DNA of 64,000 nt from Rhodococcoides fascians NBRC 12155 = LMG 3623 (GCF_001894785.1 NZ_BCWW01000006.1:1-64000); one strand, 5' to 3'. Positions 17,890 through 27,622 are shown, counted from the stretch's first letter. Notes: generated from the letters alone by a model not told the origin. Program-made: numbers and translations.

Positions 17890-19032
17890 TCAGAGATTCA
17901 GTCCGCGACCGATGATCTCCTTCATGATCTCCGTGGTGCCGCCGTAGATGGTCTGTACCCGAGAATCCATGTACGCCTTGGCAATCGGGTACTCCTTCAT
18001 GTAGCCGTACCCACCGTGCAGCTGAAGGCACCGGTCGATGAGCTTGACCTGGTTCTCGGTGGTCCACCACTTGGCCATGGCAGCTTCCTGCACGGTCAAC
18101 TTGCCGTCGTTGAGCAGTTCGATGAATTTGTCGACCATGATGCGGGTGGCGGTGGTTTCGGTAGCGAGTTCCGCCAACACGAATCGCGTGTTCTGGAACT
18201 TTCCGATCGACTTACCGAATGCCTTGCGGTCACGGCAATACTGAATGGTCATCTCCAGTGCCGATTCCATGGCTGCAGCGGCGACGACGGCAATCGAGAG
18301 CCGCTCCTGAGGCAAGTTCTGCATCAGGTAGATGAAGCCCATGCCTTCTTCGCCGAGCAGGTTGGCGGCAGGAACCCGAACGTCGGTGAAGCTGAGTTCC
18401 GCGGTGTCCTGGGCCTTCATGCCGATCTTGTCGAGGTTGCGACCACGCTCGAATCCGGGCATGTCGCGCTCTACGACCAACAGGCTGAAGCCCTGGGCAC
18501 CTTTCTCGGGGTCGGTGCACGCTACGACGATGATCAGATCGGCATTGATGCCGTTGGTGATGAACGTCTTCGAGCCGTTCAGTACCCAGTCGTCGCCGTC
18601 CCGAACGGCCTTGGTCTTGATGCCCTGCAGGTCGCTACCGGTACCCGGCTCGGTCATGGCGATCGCGGTGATCAGCTCACCGGAGCAGAATCCGGGCAGC
18701 CACCGCTGCTTCTGCTCGTCGTTGGCCAACTCGATGAAGTACGGCGCGACGACGTCGTTGTGCAGGGTGAAGCCGATGCCGCTGTAGCCGCCGCGGGTGG
18801 TTTCCTCGGTGACGATGGCGTTGTAGCGGAAGTCCTTGACGCCGCCGCCGCCGAACTCCTCCGGTGCGGCAGTCCCGAGGAAGCCCTGCTTGCCGGCCTC
18901 TACCCAGACGCCGCGGTCGACGATGTTCTGCTCTTCCCACTTCGCGTGATTGGGGGCTACGTGCTGTTCGAGAAACTTCCGGTACGACTCCCGGAACAGC
19001 TCGTGCTCGGGCTCGAAAAGTGTGCGTTCCAC
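17890..19032 (-). CDS. acyl-CoA dehydrogenase (long-chain type, FadE20-like)
   Basis: 380-residue FAD-dependent acyl-CoA dehydrogenase for the first step of beta-oxidation. Like mammalian long-chain enzyme it has IYGGTTEIMKE near the C-terminus rather than the medium-chain YEGT. The catalytic Glu is therefore expected on helix G in LPQERLSIAVVAAAAMESAL. FAD contacts ITAIAMTEPGTGSD and FITNGINAD are present. GTG 19032 is preferred because AAGGAG lies 8 nt upstream; the frame stays open to 19158. It corresponds to Rv2724c fadE20 by position. Confidence 0.88.
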   Translation of the reverse strand: MERTLFEPEHELFRESYRKFLEQHVAPNHAKWEEQNIVDRGVWVEAGKQGFLGTAAPEEFGGGGVKDFRYNAIVTEETTRGGYSGIGFTLHNDVVAPYFIELANDEQKQRWLPGFCSGELITAIAMTEPGTGSDLQGIKTKAVRDGDDWVLNGSKTFITNGINADLIIVVACTDPEKGAQGFSLLVVERDMPGFERGRNLDKIGMKAQDTAELSFTDVRVPAANLLGEEGMGFIYLMQNLPQERLSIAVVAAAAMESALEMTIQYCRDRKAFGKSIGKFQNTRFVLAELATETTATRIMVDKFIELLNDGKLTVQEAAMAKWWTTENQVKLIDRCLQLHGGYGYMKEYPIAKAYMDSRVQTIYGGTTEIMKEIIGRGLNL

Positions 19033-19185
19033 GCGGGTCTCCTTGTTCGGTGCGCACCGTCCTCGACCACGAGAAAGGGGTGTCACAGCGCGGTCGTCGG
19101 TGCGACTGACGTCACCGTTCAACAGTACGTTCGCGGTGCACCGGGGGTCGATGACCAAAACGTGCGCGATCCGTGACCGCCCCTG

Positions 19186-20457
19186 CTAGCGTCGTCGAGT
19201 CGTTCTCCCTCGGGCCAACGCCGAGACGATCGGGTATCCCACGAGGATGCCCAGCGATCCCCACGCGATACCACCGAGTTCGACCGATCCGACGGAGAGC
19301 GTCAGGTCGCCGATTCCGGCGACGAGTGCGGCGGCGACGACGGTGAGGTTCACCGGATCGGTGAAATCCACCTTGGCATCGGTCCAGATTCGAACGCCGA
19401 GCAGTCCGATGAGTCCGTAGAGCACGAGTGTCGCTCCACCGATGACACCGTCCGGGACGGTGAAGATCAGCGCACCGAACTTGGGCGAGAACGCCAACAC
19501 GATCGCGGTGATCGCGGCAACCCAGTACGCCGCGGTCGAGTACACGCGGGTGGCGGCCATGACGCCGATGTTTTCCGCGTACGTGGTGGTTCCCGATCCA
19601 CCGGCCGCACCGGCGAGGGTGGTCGCCAACCCATCGGCGATCAGAGCGTCACCGGCGACGTCGTCGAGGTTCTTTCCGGTCATCGCCGCGACGGCTTTGA
19701 CGTGTCCGACGTTCTCGGCGACGAGGACGATCACCACCGGCAGCGCCACCAGAATCACCGACAGCTGGAAGGACGGGCCACGGAACTCGGGTAACCCGAT
19801 CCAGCTCGCGGCGCTCAGAGCATCGAGTCGTGGTTGCGCGATACCGCCGGTGACGGCAGCGAATACCCAGCCCACGACGACGCCGAGCAGGATTCCGAGC
19901 CGACCCACCAGACCGGGACCGACGGCCGTCGCGAGGAGAATCGCCACCAGGGTGACGGCCGCGACGAGCGGTTGCGCCTCGAACGAAGTCGTCGCGGCAG
20001 GGGCCAGATTGAGCCCGATCAATACGACCACCGCACCGGTGACGACGGGCGGCATCGCTGCGTCGAGTACCCGCGCTCCGGCGAACTTCACGACGAAGCC
20101 GATCGCAGCCAGCACGACGCCGACACAGAGAACGGCACCGAGTTGCGCAGCCGGACCATCGGCTGCGGTCGCACCGAGTGGAGCCAGGAAGGCGAACGAC
20201 GACCCGAGGTAGCTCGGTACCCGCCCGCGCGTGATGATCAGGAACAGCGCGGTACCGATGCCCGAGAACAGCAGCGTCGTCGAGACCGGGAACCCGGTGA
20301 TGGTCGGAACCAACAGTGTCGCCCCGAACATCGCGACGACGTGCTGCATCCCGATGCCGACAGTGCGTGGCCACGACAACCGTTCGTCCGGCGCGACCAC
20401 CGCCCCAGCGTCGACGGTTCGTCCGTTTCCGTGCAGCGTCCAACCCATAGTTCTCAT
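19186..20457 (-). CDS. uraA: uracil/xanthine permease (NCS2 family)
   Basis: 423-residue integral membrane transporter with about 12-14 hydrophobic segments. It carries the NCS2 signature around TTTYAENIGVMAATRVYS and the first-core helix GMQHVVAMFG, and most resembles proton-coupled uracil permeases. It lies next to the fructose PTS genes and upstream of hflX, an arrangement recalled from C. glutamicum as well. The ATG at 20457 is 9 nt after TAGTCT, so the leader is very short if any. Substrate (uracil versus xanthine) is inferred by family resemblance. Confidence 0.82.
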   Translation of the reverse strand: MRTMGWTLHGNGRTVDAGAVVAPDERLSWPRTVGIGMQHVVAMFGATLLVPTITGFPVSTTLLFSGIGTALFLIITRGRVPSYLGSSFAFLAPLGATAADGPAAQLGAVLCVGVVLAAIGFVVKFAGARVLDAAMPPVVTGAVVVLIGLNLAPAATTSFEAQPLVAAVTLVAILLATAVGPGLVGRLGILLGVVVGWVFAAVTGGIAQPRLDALSAASWIGLPEFRGPSFQLSVILVALPVVIVLVAENVGHVKAVAAMTGKNLDDVAGDALIADGLATTLAGAAGGSGTTTYAENIGVMAATRVYSTAAYWVAAITAIVLAFSPKFGALIFTVPDGVIGGATLVLYGLIGLLGVRIWTDAKVDFTDPVNLTVVAAALVAGIGDLTLSVGSVELGGIAWGSLGILVGYPIVSALARGRTTRRR

Positions 20458-20477
20458 GATGGGAAGAGACTATTGCG

Positions 20478-22217
20478 TCACCCGAGGATCGCGCTCACTG
20501 CCTCACGGGCTGCGGCGGTGCTGTCGGTCTTCAGTGCAGCGGCAGCGGCGGCCTTGCACTGATCGAGGGTCACGGTCGCCAACTTGGACCCGACGTGGGC
20601 GACGGCGGCGGAGGCCGCGGACAACGACGTGATGCCCATTCCTACCAGCACACAGGCCAGCAGGGGGTCGGCGGCAGCCTCGCCGCAGACACCGACGGGC
20701 TTGCCCACCTTCGCGCCGGCCGCGGCCGTGTGCGCCACCAGTGCGAGCACGGCCGGTTGCCACGGATCGGTCAGACCGGCCAGCTGCGCCGACATCCTGT
20801 CGGCGGCCATCGTGTACTGAGCCAGGTCGTTGGTACCGATGGACAGAAAGTCCACGTGCTCGAGGATGTGCTCGGCGAGCAGAGCGGCAGCGGGAATCTC
20901 GATCATGACGCCCGGGGTCAGTCCGCGTTCGCGCACATCCGCGGCGAAGTCCTGTGCTTCCTGCGCGGTGGCGATCATCGGTGCCATCACCCACGGCGAG
21001 GACTCGGTCGCCTTGGCTGCCGCGGCGATGCCGTCGAGCTGGCGGTACAGGATGCCGCGGTCGGCTTCGGCGATACGGATACCGCGGATGCCGAGCGCCG
21101 GATTGGCCTCGTCGGGGTGGTTGGCGAATCGAAGTGGTTTGTCCGAGCCGGCGTCGAGGGTGCGGACGACGACCTTCTTACCTGCGAACGCGTCGAGGAC
21201 CTGGCCGTAGATCTCGGCTTGCTCGTCGACGGTCGGTTCGGAATCGCGGTCCAGGAAGCACAGTTCGGTGCGGAACAATCCCACCCCGTCGGCTGCGCTG
21301 GAGCGCGCTGCGCGGGCACCGGCTCCGTCCTGGACGTTGGCGAGGATATCGACGGAATGTCCGTCGGAGGTCGCGCCCGGCCCGGTCCACCGAGACACTC
21401 GGTCCAATTCGTCCCTGGCCGAGACGACTGCTGCGCGGGCGGTGTCGGCATCCGGTTCCAGTTCGATGCGTCCGCTGGTTCCGTCCACGGATGCATGCGT
21501 GCCGGCGGCGATGTCGTCGAGGCCTGCGACGGCCACGATGCAGGGAATCCCCAGCTGCCGCGCGATGATCGCGGTGTGACTGGTCGGGCCGCCCAGTGAG
21601 GTGGCGAGGCCGACGATGAGGGTGGGGTCGAGGCCCGCGGTGTCGGCGGGTGCCAGGTCGTCGGCGAACAGTACCGACGGTTCGGCCGGCACGGGAACAC
21701 CCGGCTCGGGCACACCGAGAATTTCGGCGATGACGCGATCGCGAATGTCGCGCAGATCGGTCACTCGTTCGGCCATCAATCCGCCGAGCTGGGTGAACAT
21801 GGCGGCGAACTTCTCGGTCGCGGCAGCAGTGGCGGTGACGGCGGTGCTGCCCTTGGCGATCGAGGCGCGAGCGGCACCGAGCCATCCGCGGTCGGTTGCC
21901 ATCGCGGCGTTGGCCGACAGCACCTCCGAAGCGGCTCCCGTCGCCAGCTCCGCGCGTCCGCGCAATCGAGTGGCGACGGCGTTCGCCGCTGCATCGAACA
22001 CCGCCTTCTCGGACTCCCGATCGGCTTCGGCCACCTCACCGGTGTCGGCCGGGATGGCCGGACGTGCCCCGGGACGGATGACGGGTCCGTAGCCGACTCC
22101 GGGCACGACGGGTGTGCCGCGCAGTGTCGTGGACTCCGCTCCGATCGACGACGTCCCATCTGCAGCAGGTGCTGCATCGGTGTGTCCGGTCGATGCGGTG
22201 CTGACCGATCCCGTCAT
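20478..22217 (-). CDS. ptsI: PTS enzyme I (phosphoenolpyruvate-protein phosphotransferase)
   Basis: 579-residue enzyme I, the first phosphocarrier of the phosphotransferase system: it takes phosphate from PEP and gives it to HPr. The active-site His214 is in GGPTSHTAI. The PEP-binding TIM barrel follows, with MIEIPAAALLAEH, FLSIGTNDLAQYT and the Cys of VGVCGE. The N-terminus is extended by ~30 Ala/Thr/Ser-rich residues. ATG 22217 has AGGAGG. It is divergent from fruR-fruK-fruA-ptsH, so general and fructose-specific components share one control region. Confidence 0.95.
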   Translation of the reverse strand: MTGSVSTASTGHTDAAPAADGTSSIGAESTTLRGTPVVPGVGYGPVIRPGARPAIPADTGEVAEADRESEKAVFDAAANAVATRLRGRAELATGAASEVLSANAAMATDRGWLGAARASIAKGSTAVTATAAATEKFAAMFTQLGGLMAERVTDLRDIRDRVIAEILGVPEPGVPVPAEPSVLFADDLAPADTAGLDPTLIVGLATSLGGPTSHTAIIARQLGIPCIVAVAGLDDIAAGTHASVDGTSGRIELEPDADTARAAVVSARDELDRVSRWTGPGATSDGHSVDILANVQDGAGARAARSSAADGVGLFRTELCFLDRDSEPTVDEQAEIYGQVLDAFAGKKVVVRTLDAGSDKPLRFANHPDEANPALGIRGIRIAEADRGILYRQLDGIAAAAKATESSPWVMAPMIATAQEAQDFAADVRERGLTPGVMIEIPAAALLAEHILEHVDFLSIGTNDLAQYTMAADRMSAQLAGLTDPWQPAVLALVAHTAAAGAKVGKPVGVCGEAAADPLLACVLVGMGITSLSAASAAVAHVGSKLATVTLDQCKAAAAAALKTDSTAAAREAVSAILG

Positions 22218-22294
22218 GTGGTCCTCCTCGGATCCTGCGTGTACGTCTGTCGTCCCGGATGTCAGATGAGTGTGCCGCACCTGGCTTCCCGATG

Positions 22295-22367
22295 ATGTTG
22301 TGACCGAGATTACTCCAAACCCTTGACATGTCAACACACACGGGCGTAAAACAACATAAAGCAACAT
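22295..22367. promoter_or_regulatory. fru/ptsI divergent control region with candidate regulator sites
   Basis: Two tandem decamers AAAACAACAT (22348-22357) and AAAGCAACAT (22358-22367) read AAARCAACAT on the plus strand. The reverse-orientation core ATGTTG occurs at 22295-22300. Between them is a 12-bp perfect palindrome TTGACATGTCAA (22323-22334), whose left half is also a consensus -35 TTGACA for fruR. The region is a plausible operator for the DeoR-type regulator encoded just downstream; binding is not shown. Confidence 0.5.
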
Positions 22368-22387
22368 CAACCGGGAAGGAGACGCAG

Positions 22388-23155
22388 GTGTACGCAGAAG
22401 AAAGACAGCACGCCATCGCTGAGCTGATCAGCACGCAAGGACGCGTCTCCGTCAACGACCTGGCCGCCAACTACGGCGTCACCACCGAGACCGTGCGACG
22501 CGATCTGGCCACCCTCGATCGACTGGGAGTGGTACGCCGCGTGCACGGTGGAGCGGTACCCGCCTCGGCGTTGACCACACTCGAGCCGGGCGTCTCGGAA
22601 CGAGAGTTCACCCGCGCGGACCAGAAGGACGCGATCGCAGCGGCTGCGTTGTCGTTCCTCCCACCCGTCGGCGGCAGTGCGGTCTTCGATGCGGGCACCA
22701 CCACCGGCCGCCTGGCGGGACTGCTACCGCACGATCGCGAACTCACCATGGTCACCAATTCCGTACCGATCGCAGCCCGGGCCGCAACCATGCCGAGCAT
22801 CAGTCTTCGATTGCTCGGCGGGCGTGTTCGAGGAACGACACAGGCCGCTGTGGGCGACGAGGCACTGCGCGCCCTCGAATGGCTACGGGTGGACGTTGCG
22901 TTCATCGGAACCAACGCCATCAGCGTCGGACACGGACTGTCCACCCCCGACAGCGACGAAGCCGCGGTCAAGCGCGCCATGGTCGACGCCGCGAACCATG
23001 TTGTCGTGCTGGCAGATTCGTCGAAGATCGGCCGCGAGCACCTGGTGAGTTTCGCCCGAGTAGACACCATCGACGTCATCGTCACCGACAGCGACATCTC
23101 GAACGAAGACCGTAAACAACTCAGCAACAAAGGAATCGAGGTGGTGATCGCATGA
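22388..23155 (+). CDS. fruR: DeoR-family regulator of the fructose PTS operon
   Basis: 255 residues: N-terminal DeoR winged helix (about 3-57; QGRVSVNDLAANYGVTTETV followed by RRDL) and a C-terminal sugar-phosphate-sensing domain with GTTTGRLA and GTNAISVGHGLSTPD. The effector is probably fructose 1-phosphate or a related sugar phosphate, as for other DeoR regulators of fru operons. GTG 22388 is chosen because AAGGAG lies 6-7 nt upstream. Its stop overlaps the fruK start (ATGA), so it is the first gene of the operon. Confidence 0.85.
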   Translation: MYAEERQHAIAELISTQGRVSVNDLAANYGVTTETVRRDLATLDRLGVVRRVHGGAVPASALTTLEPGVSEREFTRADQKDAIAAAALSFLPPVGGSAVFDAGTTTGRLAGLLPHDRELTMVTNSVPIAARAATMPSISLRLLGGRVRGTTQAAVGDEALRALEWLRVDVAFIGTNAISVGHGLSTPDSDEAAVKRAMVDAANHVVVLADSSKIGREHLVSFARVDTIDVIVTDSDISNEDRKQLSNKGIEVVIA

Positions 23156-24162
23156 TGGTCACGCTCACGGCCAATCCGAGCATGGACCGCACGGTCACGC
23201 TCGAGACGCCACTGACCCGCGGCGGAGTGCACCGGGCGTCGTCCTCGGCCGTCGACCCGGGTGGCAAGGGCGTCAACGTCGCTCGCGTCATCGGCGGATC
23301 GGGAGTAGAGGCGCTGGCCGTCCTGCCGGCCAACGTCGGCGATCCATTACTCGACGCGATGTCCGCCAAAGGCGTTCGATACTCGGCAGTTCCGACGTCC
23401 GGACCGGCGCGCACCAACATCACCGTCAGCGAAATCGGTGGCACGACCACCAAGATCAACGAGCCGGGTGCAACGGTGTCGGAGCAGACACGCGCCGAGC
23501 TGCGAGACCGGATTCTCACGCTCGCTGTCGATGCCGAGTGGGTGGTGCTGTCGGGTTCGCTTCCTCCCGGCCTGCCCGTCGAGTGGTACGCGGAACTGGT
23601 TGTCGCCCTTCGCGCTACCACGGCCAAAGTTGCGGTGGACACCTCCGACGAGCCGCTGCTCGCTCTCGCGGATCGGTTTCCGGAATCGGCACCCGACCTG
23701 ATCAAGCCCAATTCGGAGGAACTCGCCCAGCTCACCGGGTACGATTCCGAGGAGTTGGAAAGCGCTGCGGCACAGGGTGATCCGTCGGCCGCTGTTTCCG
23801 CCGCGACGATCCTTCTCGGCCGAGGAGTAGGTGCCGTACTGGCGACGCTCGGCAGCGCCGGAGCAGTCCTGGTCACCCAGGGCGGTGCCTGGTACGCCAG
23901 CCCACCTCCGATCACGGCCGTCAGCACCGTCGGCGCAGGAGACTCCTCGCTGGCCGGCTACATTCTGGCCGACGTCGAGAACTGTTCCGACGCAGACAAA
24001 CTTCGCCGCGCCGTCGCCTACGGAACGGCAGCCACCGCACTTCCAGGCACCACGCTTCCCCTGCCCGAGCAGACCCATCCGACTTCGGTGACGGTTCGCG
24101 CGCTCGACATCTCCACGTCCGTCACCCCGTCCACGCTCTCCCCTTCTTCGAACCGTCTCTAG
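23152..24162 (+). CDS. fruK: 1-phosphofructokinase
   Basis: 336-residue PfkB-family sugar kinase that phosphorylates the fructose 1-phosphate made by the PTS to fructose 1,6-bisphosphate. Signature 1 is GGKGVNVAR near residue 37, and the C-terminal STVGAGDSSLAG carries the catalytic Asp. Two ATG codons overlap the fruR stop (23152, 23155). The last ~25 residues are Ser/Thr-rich and divergent. fruA starts 8 nt downstream. Confidence 0.92.
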   Translation: MMVTLTANPSMDRTVTLETPLTRGGVHRASSSAVDPGGKGVNVARVIGGSGVEALAVLPANVGDPLLDAMSAKGVRYSAVPTSGPARTNITVSEIGGTTTKINEPGATVSEQTRAELRDRILTLAVDAEWVVLSGSLPPGLPVEWYAELVVALRATTAKVAVDTSDEPLLALADRFPESAPDLIKPNSEELAQLTGYDSEELESAAAQGDPSAAVSAATILLGRGVGAVLATLGSAGAVLVTQGGAWYASPPPITAVSTVGAGDSSLAGYILADVENCSDADKLRRAVAYGTAATALPGTTLPLPEQTHPTSVTVRALDISTSVTPSTLSPSSNRL

Positions 24163-24170
24163 GAGTCCCC

Positions 24171-26225
24171 ATGTCCACCCCCACCGAAGATCAGCCGATC
24201 ATCGCCGAGGATCTGATCCTCCTCGACGCCGATCTGGGCGAATCCAAAGCTGCCGTCATCGAACGCCTCGCAGGCGTGCTGGCCCACGCGGGTCGCGCAA
24301 CCGACACCGACGCCCTGCGCGACGCAGCCCTTGCGCGCGAAGCCCAGTCGGCCACCGGCCTGCCCGGCGGCATCGCAATTCCGCACTGCCGTTCCGAGGC
24401 GGTCACGAGCGCCTCGCTCGGCTTCGCCCGCCTGAACCCCAAGGTCGACTTCGGCGCCCCCGACGGCCCCGCCGACCTCGTCTTCCTCATCGCTGCACCG
24501 GCCGGAGCCGGTTCGGCGCACATGAAGCTGCTCTCCAGCCTGGCTCGGGCACTGGTCAAGCCCGAATTCGTCACCTCACTGCGCAACGCGTCCTCGCCCG
24601 CCGAGATCGTCTCGCTGGTCGACGGAGTCATCAACCCGGCCGCCAAGCCGGTTGCCGCAACCGCTGCAGCTGCGCCGGTCGACACCGCGAAGCACAGTGC
24701 GCCTGCAGCCACCCCCGAGACGGCAACATCCGCCTCGCCCAAGCACATCGTGGCAATCACCGCCTGCCCCACCGGAATTGCGCACACCTACATGGCTGCC
24801 GATTCACTCGTCGCCGCAGGCGAGCGCGCGGGTGTCACGGTGCACGTGGAGACTCAGGGCTCGAGCGGCAGCACGCCCCTCGACCCCGCACTCATCGCCG
24901 GTGCCGAGGCCGTCATCTTCGCCACCGACGTGGGCGTCAAGGGCCGTGAGCGATTCGCCGGTAAGCCCGTCATCTCTTCCGGCGTCAAGCGCGCCATCAA
25001 CGAGCCCGACGTCATGGTCACCGAAGCGCTCCGCGCAGCTCTCAATCCGGATGCTGCTCGCGTCGGCGGCACCGCTGTCGCGGCCGGCTCCACCGACTCT
25101 GCCGGTGAGCTCGGATGGGGCACCCGCCTGCGTCAGATCCTGCTGACCGGTGTCAGCTACATGATTCCGTTCGTCGCCGCCGGTGGACTCCTGATCGCCC
25201 TCGGATTCCTGCTCGGTGGGTACGAAATCAAGGATGTCGCCGAGGACATCGTCGTCAACAACTCCATCACTTCGCTGCCCGACGGCGGAATCGCCGCCTA
25301 CCTCGGTGCCGTGCTGTTCCAGATCGGCGCGCTGTCCTTCAGCTTCCTGGTGCCCGCGCTGGCCGGTTACATTTCCTATGCCATAGCCGACAGACCAGGT
25401 CTGGCACCAGGTTTCACCGCCGGCGCAGTGGCCGTGTTGGTGGGCGCAGGCTTCATCGGCGGTCTCGTCGGTGGCCTGATCGCCGGCTTCGTCGCACTGT
25501 GGATCAGCAAGTGGAAGATCCCCGCGGTTCTGCGTGGCCTTATGCCGGTTGTCATCATCCCGCTGTTCGCCACCCTCATCGTCGGCGCGATCATGTTCCT
25601 GCTGCTCGGCAAGCCGCTCGCCGCGATCACCAGTGGACTGACCGACTGGCTCAACGGACTCAGCGGTTCCTCGGTGATCATCCTCGGCATCATTCTCGGC
25701 CTGATGATGTGCTTCGACCTCGGCGGACCGGTCAACAAGGCGGCCTACGCCTTCGCCACTGCAGGCCTGTCGGTCACCGACACCGCCTCACTGCGCATCA
25801 TGGCAGCGGTCATGGCGGCCGGAATGGTGCCGCCCCTGGCCATGGCACTGGCCTCGACCGTTCGTTCGCGTCTGTTCACCGAGGCCGAGCGCGAGAACGG
25901 TAAGGCTGCATGGTTCCTCGGAGCAGCATTCATCTCCGAGGGCGCCATCCCGTTCGCCGCGGCCGATCCGTTCCGCGTCATCCCCTCGATGATGGCCGGC
26001 GGCGCAGTCACCGGTGCCATGATCATGGCCTTCAACGTCACCCTCAGCGCGCCCCACGGCGGGATCTTCGTGTTCTTCGCCATCGGAAACATCCTGTGGT
26101 TCATCGTCTCGCTGGCCGTGGGCACCATCGTCTCCGCATTCCTGGTGGTCTCCGCCAAGCAGTTCATCAAGGGCAAGAACGCACCGACCGACGCCGAACT
26201 CGACCCGGCACTCGCCACCGTCTGA
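24171..26225 (+). CDS. fruA: PTS fructose transporter, fused IIA-IIB-IIC
   Basis: 684-residue membrane transporter that phosphorylates fructose during uptake. The order is IIA (1-155, phospho-His72 in GGIAIPHCRS), an Ala/Pro/Thr linker, IIB (about 191-290, phospho-Cys199 in ITACPTGIAHTYMA) and IIC (about 315-670, with roughly nine or ten hydrophobic helices). HPr and enzyme I encoded in the same cluster supply the phosphate. It is in the fru operon between fruK and ptsH. Confidence 0.95.
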   Translation: MSTPTEDQPIIAEDLILLDADLGESKAAVIERLAGVLAHAGRATDTDALRDAALAREAQSATGLPGGIAIPHCRSEAVTSASLGFARLNPKVDFGAPDGPADLVFLIAAPAGAGSAHMKLLSSLARALVKPEFVTSLRNASSPAEIVSLVDGVINPAAKPVAATAAAAPVDTAKHSAPAATPETATSASPKHIVAITACPTGIAHTYMAADSLVAAGERAGVTVHVETQGSSGSTPLDPALIAGAEAVIFATDVGVKGRERFAGKPVISSGVKRAINEPDVMVTEALRAALNPDAARVGGTAVAAGSTDSAGELGWGTRLRQILLTGVSYMIPFVAAGGLLIALGFLLGGYEIKDVAEDIVVNNSITSLPDGGIAAYLGAVLFQIGALSFSFLVPALAGYISYAIADRPGLAPGFTAGAVAVLVGAGFIGGLVGGLIAGFVALWISKWKIPAVLRGLMPVVIIPLFATLIVGAIMFLLLGKPLAAITSGLTDWLNGLSGSSVIILGIILGLMMCFDLGGPVNKAAYAFATAGLSVTDTASLRIMAAVMAAGMVPPLAMALASTVRSRLFTEAERENGKAAWFLGAAFISEGAIPFAAADPFRVIPSMMAGGAVTGAMIMAFNVTLSAPHGGIFVFFAIGNILWFIVSLAVGTIVSAFLVVSAKQFIKGKNAPTDAELDPALATV

Positions 26226-26268
26226 CGCTCGATACGATCCAACGAACCCACTACGCAAGGAGCAGCAC

Positions 26269-26526
26269 ATGCCCAGCACCACAGTCGCAGTCGGATCCTC
26301 GATCGGCCTGCACGCCCGCCCCGCAGCACTGATCGCCGATGCCGTAGCCGAAGCCGGAGTCGACGTCACGCTGGCAACAGCGGACTCCGAGCCGGTGGAC
26401 GCCGGTTCGGCCCTGATGATCATGACGCTCGGCGCCACCAAGGGCACCGAAGTCACCGTCACCAGCGACGACCAAGCAGCACTCGACAAGGTTGCAGCAC
26501 TCGTCGAAGCAGACCTGGACGCCTAA
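26269..26526 (+). CDS. ptsH: phosphocarrier protein HPr
   Basis: 85-residue HPr. The active-site His15 is in GLHARPAA, and a Ser at residue 47 lies where Gram-positive HPr is regulated by HPr kinase; no such kinase is expected in actinobacteria. It receives phosphate from PtsI and passes it to FruA. AAGGAG lies upstream of ATG 26269. It is the last gene of the operon, and its stop overlaps the stop of the convergent gene by 4 nt. Confidence 0.95.
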   Translation: MPSTTVAVGSSIGLHARPAALIADAVAEAGVDVTLATADSEPVDAGSALMIMTLGATKGTEVTVTSDDQAALDKVAALVEADLDA

Positions 26527-27617
26527 CCAGAGCGCATCGATCGCCGGACGGTGAATCCCACCGCTCCGGCGATCAGCACCACCCCGGCAGCGACGGCAGC
26601 TCGGAATTGCCATTCCGAGTCCGTCGCTGTCGTCGTCTGTGCGGGTGCCGCAGGAGCAGCAGGATCGCGGGTCGGCGACGCCGGCGTAGCCGAAGGTGTC
26701 GACAGCTCCACCGACGTCAGGTTCGGAATCTTCAAAATGGGCGGCAGCGTTCCGTCGGTCGGTGCGAACCCGGCTTCCGACGCGAGCAGAAGGGAACCGT
26801 CGTCCAGGAACGTCGCCGCCTCGCCCTGTGGCTGAGCCGGTAGCGCGAAAACGGCTCGGGGTGAGGTGGGGTCGACCAGCGCCGACGCGACGTCCCCGTC
26901 GGGCGGACGGAACACATACGCATCGGTGTACGTGCGCACCACGGCGGTCGATCCGTTTGCACTCACCGCTCCCCCGGTAGCCAGGATCGAGCCGACCACG
27001 AACGGCGGCCCACCGGCCGTACCGGTGGCCGTGAAAGCCATCTCACCGACCTTGCGCAGCGGCGTCGGGCCCGGACTGCTCAGATCGGTGACGGATTCGT
27101 CTCCGGTCGGTACGTATACCCCGCTGACACCCGAGAGTTCCTTGGTGACGATCACCGGCCGACCGCCGGGTTCGATGAGCAGTGTCTCGGCGTCGTGTGC
27201 GCCGTCGGGGTAGGCCAGTCGATACAGCTCGCCCGCGCCTGTTTCCGGGTCCATTCGCGTCAGTGCCACAGTGTCGCGGCGCAACTGATTGTCGCCGATG
27301 TCGGCCAACCACAGTGAGCCGTCGTACGACGCCATGTCCTCCACGTCGTACGGGTCGACGGGAACGTCGATCCAGCGCTGCACCGCACAATTCGCGTCGA
27401 GCACCGCCACCCGATCATCGGCACCGCTGTCGCCGATCCCGTACACGGTGCCGTCGAGCACCGTCGCACCGGACAGCTCGTCGAGTCCGGGATCGGTTGG
27501 TAGACAGTAGGTTGCAACGTCGACCGGCGCGGCCAGGGCGGTCGATGCACAGGTCAGCACGATCGCCGTGCCGACCACGGCCGCGGCACCACCACGCACC
27601 ACTGCGCGCGGATTCAC
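26523..27617 (-). CDS. secreted, C-terminally anchored beta-propeller-like protein
   Basis: 364 residues, not recognised by name. A signal peptide (about 1-29, ending ALAAP) is followed by a Gly/Asp-rich extracytoplasmic domain with repeating blade-like strands (DLSGATVL-type, VEDMASYDGSLWLADIGDN, AETLLIEPGG). After a Pro/Ala/Thr linker there is one transmembrane helix (about 335-355) and a basic RRSMRSG tail. This predicts a cell-envelope protein with its domain outside. The GTG start at 27617 is 5 nt after the hflX stop, so it is co-transcribed with hflX. Function unknown. Confidence 0.65.
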   Translation of the reverse strand: MNPRAVVRGGAAAVVGTAIVLTCASTALAAPVDVATYCLPTDPGLDELSGATVLDGTVYGIGDSGADDRVAVLDANCAVQRWIDVPVDPYDVEDMASYDGSLWLADIGDNQLRRDTVALTRMDPETGAGELYRLAYPDGAHDAETLLIEPGGRPVIVTKELSGVSGVYVPTGDESVTDLSSPGPTPLRKVGEMAFTATGTAGGPPFVVGSILATGGAVSANGSTAVVRTYTDAYVFRPPDGDVASALVDPTSPRAVFALPAQPQGEAATFLDDGSLLLASEAGFAPTDGTLPPILKIPNLTSVELSTPSATPASPTRDPAAPAAPAQTTTATDSEWQFRAAVAAGVVLIAGAVGFTVRRSMRSG

Positions 27618-27622
27618 CGAAC

